A stretch of DNA of 64,000 nt, from NCBI RefSeq assembly GCF_048128805.1, contig NC_136017.1:7889807-7953806 (forward strand). The letters run 5' to 3'. The position numbers were made by a program, and so were the translations under genes. Below, piece by piece: positions 38,356 to 48,136 of this stretch; the first letter of the stretch is position 1; the number at the start of each line of letters is the position of its first letter. Source of the DNA: Centroberyx gerrardi. Taxonomy: Eukaryota > Chordata > Actinopteri > Beryciformes > Berycidae. Below the pieces are notes generated by a model. That model made no database searches. It was not told where the DNA came from and saw nothing but the letters and a program-made list of their open reading frames with translations.

Positions 38356-38851
38356 CACAACTACAAACTGTATTTTCAATCTGTTTCAGCTTCAGAGGTG
38401 ACTTTCGAAACTACAGGACTCTCTGGTGCTATGTGATTTTTTTTCACACCAAAGCACCAAAATCAGCGGCTCCGACAGTCGCAATAAGAAAGCAAAATCA
38501 GACCTTAGAGTCTGATGATGAGTGGAGTCTCAGGTTTCTGTTTTGTTTACCTTTTGCTAGAAAACAACTGTTATGTTTTCACATAGGCCAAGTTGATGTG
38601 ACTTGTGGTTAGTTCTGCTTCCTGCTAAATGTACATACAGTATATACATGTATATTTATATGTGAAATAAAAACAAACTAACTTAACATAAACAGAGCAC
38701 ATTGAAAAAAACACAGAATTGTGCTAGGACAAACACTTACACACACACTTACACACAAACACATACAGGTATCACTTCTGCACAGGATGTGTGACAGCAC
38801 AGGAAACTCCTGTTTCCATTCTGGTATTCAAATGCACGTATACACACGCAT

Positions 38852-38887
<36 letters not shown>

Positions 38888-39974
38888 GCGCACACACACA
38901 CACACAAACAAGTCCTTTTTACACCGTTAGTACATCTAAACCATGGGGAGTTTTCAAGTAATAATTTTCACTTTTATGGTATCACTGATTGATTTACAGG
39001 AAAAAGTACAAAAGGGAGTCAACAATGACAGCATTACAGTCATTCATAATACATATGATGTTATATACAGTAATCACACTTACAGATAAATTAACAATAG
39101 TGTTGTTTGATTGCACAAAATTATTATTGTCACATTCTTTATGAGTTATGGCTAAACAATTAATATATTCTCAAAGGTTATTACATTCAAATACAAAAGA
39201 AAATGATAATGAAGACTGGCATCAGCTGACTCATTTCTCACTCAAATCAGTCAAAAGGTGAATGAGTTAGAGATAGTATGGTACTGATTATGAGCTCCTG
39301 AAACAATTACTATAAAAAATATTGATATTGATCATAGGCTTTTATATATGAAGTAACTCAACAGAGTCAATTCAAGTCATGGGTGTCTCCTCCCTGCGGT
39401 TGCCAGAATGCTAAAAAAAAAAAAAGTACAGCTGAGCAAGGTGAAACATCAAGCAGACAAGGCTTGTGCCAAAAGGAGAGTGAATCTGGGCTTGTTTTTT
39501 CCCCTGTTGGCGAGTATTGAAGGAGAGGATGGGGTTAGTAAGTGCTGGTTATTTGTTACTGTTATATTGTTATTATTTGTTAATGCATTTATTTATTTAT
39601 TCATTCATTCATTCATTGATTTCTTAAAATGACAGTTCTGGTCCTCCATACTGGTTAGCTTAGCTATCAGCTTTTCTACTACAATGAAGCTACGCTAACA
39701 ACGGTAGCTAGCTGCCAGGTAACGACACACACTAGCTACCGCAGCCAGCGTGGCTTTTAGATATAAAATGATTCAGCAGTGGTTTTGGTTGCAGGTGGAC
39801 ACACCCACTGCCAAAAGGTTGACTCCCAGAAACGTCCCGAACATTCAGAAATAAGAAGGCAGGCTCTCTGCAGACACACACACTGTTACAGGCTACCAAT
39901 GGGCCATAAGTCATGATTGAAAATTATGTCAGTAAACTGCACACAACAAGCTCATGTTTAAAAACCGGCCCGTA

Positions 39975-39992
39975 TAGGGTTAGGGTTAGGGT
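39975..39992 (+). repeat. Three TTAGGG-type units
   Basis: TAGGGT repeated three times. This is very short and could arise by chance or repair. Confidence 0.8.
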
Positions 39993-40009
39993 TATTATAT
40001 TGTACTCTT

Positions 40010-40539
40010 AAACTGACTTTGGTAGAGTCCCCCCCCCCCCCCCCCACCGATTGTGATGTCAGTTCAAAATGGCCGGCATGGGAAGTAAGTGGAAGTCGTT
40101 ACTTTGTGCCATCTTGCCATAGATTAGCACCTCCACCATTTAATTGGAGTGTAGTCCAAAATCCCTATGGAAAATATGAATGGGCTTTTTGAAAAATGTC
40201 AAAATAAGGGCCATCTTGAATGGCTACCCAGGAGATATCCTATTATATTTTGTTCCATGGGTGAAAATACATCCATAGCATCAGCTTTGTGAATTTTGAT
40301 CGTTAGTTACTTTTAATATAGATTTTTGCTAACAAAATGATAGTGATCGGGGAAGGCGGACTACAATATTTTTCCAATTTCCCTTAATCACTTCTCGTCT
40401 CGTCCTGACTGTGTTGTATATTCAAATTATTATGATTTTCATAGCGTTGCATTGAATCCGGGGGAAAGGGGGGGGGGGGGGTCATTTTGTGATAAGAGGG
40501 GTGTATTTTTACATACAAATCTTGCCTAGTGCCACTTTA
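40010..40539. mobile_element. TTAA-type element forming the 3' end of btla-1
   Basis: It runs from CTTAAACTGACTTTGGTAGA to CTTGCCTAGTGCCACTTTAA, collinear with 47609-48136. The right end matches the MITE end family seen at 19857-20262. It includes a C17 run near 40029-40046 and a G run near 40467. The stop codon region of the BTLA tail lies at its inner edge. Confidence 0.45.
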
Positions 40540-40606
40540 AGACTTGCGGATAGCTGCATACTCTGAACTCTCCTCCTTCCGTCTCGGAGGATGAGTAGAA
40601 GCTTCT
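40537..40606 (-). pseudogene. Orphaned end of btla-1 tail exon (ITSM-like part)
   Basis: The minus strand still reads ESSEYAAIRKS and then TAA (stop 40537-40539), the counterpart of the last residues of btla-2. It is cut off from the rest of the exon by about 300 bp of foreign sequence (about 40607-40910) and by the hAT-like element at 40934-41521. Confidence 0.8.
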
Positions 40607-40933
40607 GCTGCTGTGTCTTTAAGGTTCATTAATCTTTAAGGTTCATTAATATTAATGACCCCTCTGTTCTGATTGGTCAACCGTTTCAAGAGTGAAACGT
40701 GAGACACCACAGACCCGGCAGAACAGGCAGTGACAGGTAGGGAAAACTCTCTGGTAATAAACAATGACAACCGCTCAACCACTTTGAAAATTCAGTTCAG
40801 TGTGTGACAGATTGGTTTCAGCCCTATCCATTTCGGGTCGCCTGTACCATGAGTGTGTTCAGGTTTGTTCAAATTTAGATTTGTGTTAGTGGCGGATCCG
40901 GTTAGTATCACAGTGGTTATTGTCTCCTGAGAC

Positions 40934-41521
40934 CAGAAGTGTGACCAAGTCATTTTTGCTCGAGTCCCAAGTCAGTCTCAAGTTGAGGCACATGTCTCAA
41001 GTCAAGTCTCAAGTCTAAATGTAGAACACCAAGTCAAGTCCATGTCATTAATGTCAAGTCTCAAGTCTAAATGTAGAGCACCAAGTCAAGTCAGAACAAT
41101 TCAAGAGTCTAGTATCAATTTAATATCTTAAAGAAAACTAAATCTATTGGACTTTTCAATGCAATATGGTTTTAATAGGATAAAAAATTGGTAAGAGCAT
41201 CATGAGTTTGATTTCTGTAATCAGTTTCAACTTCAATAAATTCAATCATTCCATACAAATTCAGAAAACAGAATTTAAGTTCAGTCATCTGGTCGAACAA
41301 ATCTCATCACTTTCAATCTAAGTCATTTACACAAACACAAGATCTTTTGTCAAGACTTTAGAAACCGTTTCAAGTCATCAAAGTACAAGTCAGAGTCAAG
41401 TCCCAAGTCACCAGAACTCCAATTGATGCATGAAGTTAAATTAAAATGACTAAAAAGTGACTCAAAAAGTGACTCAAGTCTGACTCAAGTCCAAGTCATG
41501 CGACTTGAGTCCCCACCTCTG
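40934..41521. mobile_element. hAT-like MITE inserted in btla-1 tail exon
   Basis: The ends are CAGAAGTGTG and CCCACCTCTG (terminal inverted repeats of the CAGAGGTGGG type). Flanking 8-bp direct repeats CCTGAGAC (40926-40933) and CCTGAGAT (41522-41529) are the size expected for hAT target duplications. The interior is full of CAAGTCAAGTCTCAAGTC repeats. The intact paralogue at 48345 shows the uninterrupted exon. Confidence 0.9.
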
Positions 41522-44279
41522 CCTGAGATTGATTGGGCTCCAAGCATGCTGTGTTTTTCCGGTCGGGCCACTGAGGCCACACGTTCTCATAGACACATTC
41601 AGGACCTCTGCTGGGCAGGGCATGATGGGAAGTGGGGCTTCCTCTTGGGGGAGAATGGAGGGTGGAGTACGGGGATTGTTGTTCGGTCATGTGAATTGAC
41701 ATGTACTGTAAACATACATAAAATATATACTGTACATACAAATATTTTACAGAAAAATGTTTAAAGGAATAAAAACTGGATGAAATGGCTAAGCAGGTTT
41801 GGACTGTATCTCTGTTTTACCTGATTTTCTGATTGCCTCTCTTTCTTGGATTCCCCTGATGGACAAATCGGATTATCATCAGGCAAAATCATTTAATGTT
41901 TTCAGAGTCATGGCCATAAATATATACTGCATGGCATACTTATTCTTATTAATATGTGGCATTTTATTTGGGAAAAGAGAATTTTCCCCTGGGGAATAAA
42001 AGAAATCAAAACACCTTACCTTTACACCGTCGCATTGATAGGACAGATATAATTATCACTATGATGACAAGCGGCATGATCCCAGCAGCGATGTACACAT
42101 ACGGCCACAGTGTCTCCATAAAGTCATGATCCTGACTTATCGTGCTGTCTGCAAGAGGAAGAGCATGTTTGACTCAACATGAATGCAAATGCAGGGCTGC
42201 TGAATTTAATGTTGTTGTGTTCATGTCCATGTTCTTGTCACTGTTTGCCCCGGCACCTATTGCACACTCAGCCGTCCCGGTGGGGGATCCCTCTTTGACT
42301 CGGCCCGCCCAAGGTTTCTTCCATTTTTTTTCCTAATAAGGTTTTCTTGGGAGTTTTTCCCCGTATGCTTCGAGGGTCTAAGGCTGGTGGTGCCGGGTAG
42401 GTTAGGCTATGTAGAATAGGCAGGCTGTTATGTCTTGCTAAAATCTGTGTGTCTTGTGCTTCGTTCTGCTTCCTTGTGTTTGTCCTATATCATTCTGTTC
42501 TATGGTTGATTGTTGATCAGTTAGATCTAGTTAGGCTCATTCTCTGTAAAGTCCTTTGAGACATGCTTGTGATAAAGGGCGATAGATAACGATAAAATGT
42601 AGGATTCATATAACACCTCTACTGCATGTGAGCAATACAGGGCATGAGGAACACCAATATCACTGTGAGAAAGTGTGTGAACTTTTCTTCCTTGTTTCAT
42701 TCTTCCATGTAACTGTGGTGAGCACAACACTATCTGAAAAATATTAAAATTGCTTATATAGCCTATCCTAAATCTGATTAGGTAAAAAATTGCACAAAAA
42801 TATCAGACTTTTTACACTTTCAAATGAAACCAGAATGAAGCATTGCATGTCATGATTCGCTAGCAGTTAGAAATGTCGGCTGTGCAATGTGAACAGGAAT
42901 TTCCTGGACCAGTACAGTACAGTGTAGGTGGATAAGTCCTGCTGTCATACTTACCAGAGACATAGACCTTGATAGCATGACTCACTTGCCCTCCACCATG
43001 ACACTGATATACACCAGAGTCGCTTGTGAGCATGTTTGTGAAAACCAGATACAATATCCCTTCCAAATTTCCTGAAATTTCCCACTCTGTTGTGATGTGA
43101 GTGGAACTGTTGAAATGGATGGGGGTACAACTTTGATCAAGTTTAGACCAGGAGATTGTTGGTGGTGAATTGTTGCAGAAAACAACTGGGCAGTGAATCC
43201 TGAGGTTTTCTCCAAGTGAAGCGTTGTAAACCGTGCCGCGGCGTACTTTAAGTTGCAGCTCACAGTCAGAATCTTGACCTGCATGAGGAAAAATGACAAC
43301 AAACACAGAGTATAAATGACTGGTCAATACATTCTCATTTGAAACCTTGATACCACAGCTAATGATGAGAGAATATGAAATTAGGGTTTGAAACAAGTGA
43401 ACAATGACATAATAACATCTTTAGAACTAGACTGTAAAACTCAGTAATACAAAAAGAGAGTTTGTTGTAGCGAAAGGTTGAAAGTAGTTGTTTGTTCGTT
43501 TCTTTAAACATCACATGATGCCAAAGCTTTTATTGAGAAAATCACACAAATATTCGAAGGATACATTTGAAGCCCAGTGCCTTCTTAACAACATCGTTCA
43601 AGTGACATGGGAAGGGGAAAGTTGTGTATGGGAGACGCCTGCTCTGTCCCTTTTAAAATGTTATGAACTTTTATGGCAATATACTTGCAGTTGTACACCC
43701 AGTCCAAATCATTTTGAGTGTGAATGGGTACACATCACCTGCAAGTGCACAACCTTTTCCCCTTGCAATATTGCAACACAGAGTATTTAGATACAGGGTT
43801 CCTGCACAGTTTCAATTACAAAATTCCAGACTTTTCCCAGACCTTAATTTGTTGATATAAAGATTTTAGTTGGTGTTCAGTCTGACTTTCGTCTTGCTCC
43901 AACTAACTCAGAATATAAATATCAGAATATGTCAGATGAGAGGGGTCTAAAACCACAAACTGTATCTGTATGTATATTGGGACAGTACAATCTTTTTTCC
44001 ATAATTTTCCAGACTTTTCAAGACCTGGAAATGACCAAATTATTTTACTCTACATTTCCAGACTTTCTAGACCTGTGTAACATTTCAAACATTTTTCAAC
44101 ATTTTTCACCATTCATCTGAAAAAAACAAACCTGACATGATTCTTTATCTGAAGGCTTAACCTCCTGTTTTATAAGACAAATTTGTAATTAACAATAACT
44201 TACTATCAGCGTCCAAGGTGAGAAGGAGCGCCGCTAAGACGGACACATGCAGGACGGTCCAGCAGCGGTTAGGCCTCAT
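41496..44279 (-). CDS. btla: B- and T-lymphocyte attenuator-like, tail truncated by TE (btla-1)
   Basis: Exons on the minus strand: 44204-44279 (signal peptide, MRPNRCWTVLHVSVLAALLL), 42955-43278 (Ig), 42020-42148 (stalk and TM), 41821-41855 and 41496-41705 (tail), giving 257 residues. The single Ig domain matches BTLA: DSDCELQLKV, IHCPVVFC, ISWSKL and SGVYQC. TM is IAAGIMPLVIIVIIISVL. The tail keeps PYSTL (Tyr 201) and CVYENV (Tyr 227), then runs into the inserted hAT-like element and stops at TGA 41496-41498 after QVA. The ITIM and ITSM present in the neighbour are lost. BTLA in mammals binds HVEM and recruits SHP phosphatases through those motifs. All splice sites are intact, so the gene may be expressed as a signalling-poor receptor. 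Confidence 0.85.
42228..42600. mobile_element. Dispersed repeat in btla-1 intron
   Basis: It contains CCGTCCCGGTGGGGGATCCC, CAAGGTTTCTTCCATTTTTT and a GTAAAGTCCTTTGAGACATG end, a familiar fish retroposon-type end. The corresponding intron of btla-2 (49620-49690) lacks it, so it inserted after the duplication or was lost there. Confidence 0.6.
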
Positions 44280-44740
44280 GGTGGAAGCGCTCTGAAAACC
44301 ACCGGTCATCTTCCTTCAGCGGATTACAGTAAATGTTCCTCAGACTGCATCATCCTGCCTGGAACACGAAATAGAGAAGTGCTGTCGTCTAGGAGGATGC
44401 TGCTCAATGACAACACGCTTCCTCTTTCTCTCTCTCTGCTTCTGTTTCTCTTGCTCGCTCTGCCTCTCTCACCTTGAAGTAGGTGCAGCAAATGAAGTGT
44501 GTAGGCTGATGGGTGGTATAGAGATGGAGGAGGTGAGGGGGGGATTCTGGGACGGCAAAATGTTACTCCTGTGCCTTATGGGCCTAATGCAGTGACTTGA
44601 TAACCCCAAAGTCTTTTCATCAGACAGCCAAGCCAAGTTTCAGGTGCTTATATCCCTGCTAAGATGAAGCTATAGCAAGATCCAAAGTGTTAGTAAAATT
44701 ATTTCTCTCTGTCTCACACACACACACACCTTCTCTCACT

Positions 44741-45943
44741 GTCTGTGAAGTTCTTTATGTTGCAAAACCCGAGAGCCTGTACACTCGATGTGAGAACTTG
44801 TAGAATAAACCAAAATGCATTGAAGTGGGGCTGCGGCCAACGAACTATAGAGACAGTGCATAAAAAAGGCCACGCCCATCGTGGTGGAAATCACTGCATC
44901 GCTCTCCATTCACTGTGAGTGACTTAATGTACATCATTGTCATTATTCCCCAAATTAAACATGCCTAAAAGCTGTTGAGTGGTGGGCTTCACAGCCAACA
45001 AACTTAAAAACCGTGAATTACAGTTTTTTGTGCTCCCAAGCAAAACAAGGAGCCGTTAAGAAGAAAAATGTGGATCCAGACCGTAAGGAGAGAGGCGCTG
45101 ACAGTGGTACATGGTAGAAGAGGGGGGGAAACTTTGGGACCCCGAGACTAAGTACACTTATAATGCGGCCAGCATTTTGTCACTGGTAAGTTACCAGTAA
45201 TTATCTAGTTATATGAGATAACCTGTATGTTAAAATGTGTTTAAAAGCTACCATCATGCTGTCCCAACAATAGGTTGCTACTAAGCTAACATTACTGAGC
45301 CAATTCCTCTCTATACAACAGGTGAGTTGTGTTCATGTGTTGGTCTCAGGATAGTCTGCTCTGTATTGACTGTCATTCCAGGGTGCAAAAGTAATGAGAA
45401 ATCTCACCCTGACTTGTTAGCTAACATAAGATTTAACTTAGCAACAATCCACTTTAATAACCAATGTCACGTCAACGTCGCTCAAACTTATAGTCTGAAA
45501 ATCATAGCTGTATTTAAAATCTTTCAATATGAAGTGAAATTATTCAAGGTCAACTTATTATCTTACCTGGTGATTAAATTAAGTAGTGGTAAATGCCTTA
45601 GTATTTCACTTCAGGCCACTGTGTGGGATCATTTATCCAGCTTTATTGGAGTAATGAAAAAGGACACTGATGGAGGCCTGTTCAGTTCATTTTTTCAATG
45701 TACCTTTCCCTCTCTGTTGGAGGCAGTGTGCCGAAATAATTCTTTGACACACTTGTCAAACAGGAAAACCTTGTCAGGCTGTCCGTATCTAAAAAGATTT
45801 CCTCCCGACCGCTGCTTTTGCAAAGTTTGTTGCGTGCGTACACACACCCGCCTTTTTTTAACATCTAAACCATGGGGGGTTTCAAGTAATAATTTTCACT
45901 TTTATGGTATCACTGATTGATTTACAGGAATCAACCCCCCCCC
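44741..45943. other. Spacer between the two BTLA units
   Basis: No gene is recognised. The frame at 45327-45920 has no family resemblance and its end runs into repeat sequence shared with 38938-38998. A block near 45865-45925 is repeated at 46393-46455. Confidence 0.45.
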
Positions 45944-46219
45944 ATAAGACAGCAAAATCAGACCTTGACTCTAGATGAGTGGAGTCTCAGGTTTTGTTTT
46001 GTTTACCTTTTGCTAGAAAAAAACTGCTATGTTTTCACATAGACTACGTTGATGTGCCTTGATGTTTAGTTCTGCTTCCTGTTCTTGGTAGTCTGAAGTG
46101 TCTGCTAAATGCACATACCGTATATACTATATATACATATATATGTGAAATAAAGCAAACTAACTCAACATAAACAGAGCACATTGAAAAAAACTAAATT
46201 GTGCAAGGACAAACACTTA

Positions 46220-46335
46220 CACACACACGCACACACACACACACACACTTACACACAAACACATACAGGTATCAGTTCTAAACAGGATGTGTGACACAAG
46301 GGTTTCAACCTGTGCAGCACAAATGTACGTACACG

Positions 46336-46379
<44 letters not shown>
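46220..46379 (+). repeat. (CA)n tracts
   Basis: Two CA runs (about 46220-46250 and 46337-46379), equivalent to those at 38740-38911 in unit 1. Confidence 0.9.
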
Positions 46380-46380
<1 letters not shown>

Positions 46381-46646
46381 TTTTTTAACATCTAAACCAT
46401 GGAGGGTTTCAAGTAATAATTTTCACTTTTATGGTATCACTGATTGATTTACAGGAAAAGGTACAAAAGGGAGTCAACAATGACAGCATTACATTCATAA
46501 TACATATGATCTTATATACAGTAATCACACTTACAGATAAATTAACAATAATGTTGTTTGATTGCACAAAATGATTATTGTCACATTTAATTCCCAGTTA
46601 TGGCTAAACAATCAATATATTCTCAAAGGTTATTACATTCAAATAC

Positions 46647-46726
46647 TACGGAGCCCCTCTGGGGTCACATGGTTGAAAAAAAAACTTGATATGTAAATCT
46701 GTGCTAACGGATTTGTAAACTCCGTA
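46647..46726. mobile_element. 80-bp mini-insertion with TIR and TSD
   Basis: It begins TACGGAG and ends CTCCGTA, with AAATAC directly on each side. Unit 1 at about 39186 has a single uninterrupted AAATACAAAAG. Too small to carry a gene. The superfamily is unknown. Confidence 0.7.
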
Positions 46727-47608
46727 AAATACAAAAGGAAATGATAATGAAGATTGGCATCAACTGACTCATTTCTCACTCAAATCAGTCAAAAGGTGAA
46801 TGAGTTAGAGATAGTATGGTACTGATTATGAGCTCCTGAAATAATTACTATAAAAAATAGTAGGCTACTGATATCGATCATAGGCTAATATAATATGATG
46901 GAACTCAACAGAGTCAATTCAAGTCATGGGTGTGCAACAGCACAAAGTCACAGTTTTAAGGTGAGTGCGTGTTTTTACTGGCCTACCTGACACAATAAAC
47001 ATTCAAATCAAGAGCTCAAAAAGAAATACAAATTGGTTCCTCAAACTTATTTGAGACAGTCAGAAGGTTGGGTGGAGACAGTGCTGGGAAGATGTCGGGT
47101 CTAGTGTGACTGTGAGACTTACTAACTAAATGGTTTTCCTGTTTAGGCAAAGTGACCTAATTTCCATGGTGGCCCTTTTGAACTTATATGTCACACAAGG
47201 GGTGGTGGGAACTCACTGAGTGGCATAAGCTATATAAAACTAGCGTCATTTCAACACATACATGAGGACTTCAGATAAGCCCGACAGTTATCAAATTAGC
47301 TAGCAATCTCAGGAACAACTGCTTGAATTTAGTAGGGAAGTTAGCTAGCTTACTAGCTAATTAGCTACTAGCTAGCTACTGGCTAGATTCCAGTAGCTTG
47401 GGCCAAACATAATTTTAAAAAGTGAACATATACTGTATCCCTCCAGATTCTTGAGATCTATTCATTTGTAATATGTTGTTCAGTGGGGAATTTGTAAAAT
47501 GATAAATGTTTGTCAGATTCCCGACGTTTGTATGACGTGCATCTTGGTACACAACAGTAGACTGGAGCTGTAATTGCTCATCTGGGTAGAGACAGTATTG
47601 TATTGGAC

Positions 47609-48136
47609 TCTTAAAGGGACTTTGGTAGAGTTTCCCCCAGATTGTGATGTAGTAAGTAATTGGAAGTCGTTATTTTTTACACAGTCTTGTATGCCATAGA
47701 TTAGCATCTCCACCATTTGTGTGTAGCCTAGTCCAAAATCCTTATGGAAAATATGAATGGGCTTTATGAAAAATGCTAAAATAAGGGCTGTCTTGAATGG
47801 ATACCCACAAGGTATGCTATATTTCATTCCATGGGTGACAATACATCCACTAGTATCAGCTTTGTGAATTTTGATCTTTTTGTTACTTTTAATATAGGCT
47901 AGATTTTTGCTAACGAAATGCTAATGATTGGGGAAAGTGGACTACAAAAGCAAAAAGGAAGTAATGAGCGACTTCCCTAAATTACTTCTCGTCTCGTCCT
48001 GACTGTGTTGTCTACATTCAAATTATTAAGATTTCCATAGCGTTGCACTGAATAGTTATTCGGGGGGGAATGGACGGGCACTTTGTGATAAGAGGGGTGT
48101 ATTTTTACATACAAATCTTGCCTAGCGCAGCTTTAA
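47609..48136. mobile_element. TTAA-type element forming the 3' end of btla-2
   Basis: It runs from CTTAAAGGGACTTTGGTAGA to CTTGCCTAGCGCAGCTTTAA. The right end reads into the coding exon: on the minus strand the BTLA stop codon TAA is part of TTAAAGCTGCGCTAGGCAAG, the same end motif as the MITE at 19857-20262. It was present before the unit duplicated. Confidence 0.45.

Larger units (their letters stand above)
38480..44740 (-). repeat. Tandem duplication unit 1 (proximal BTLA copy)
   Basis: From about 38490 (AATCAGACCTTAGAGTCTGA) to about 44740 (ATCCAAAGTGTTAGTAAA then a CA tract) the sequence is collinear with 45944-55670 in the same orientation, including all BTLA exons. Unit 1 is 3.5 kb shorter, mainly because unit 2 received elements at 48764-49378 and 50534-53025. 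Confidence 0.85.

Noticed and set aside
39975-39992. Interstitial telomere or fusion point
   Set aside because: Only three units; too short to support a telomere or chromosome fusion.
45327-45920. 197-residue frame between the BTLA units
   Set aside because: No family resemblance and no splice context; its 3' part is repeat sequence present at 38938 and 46393.
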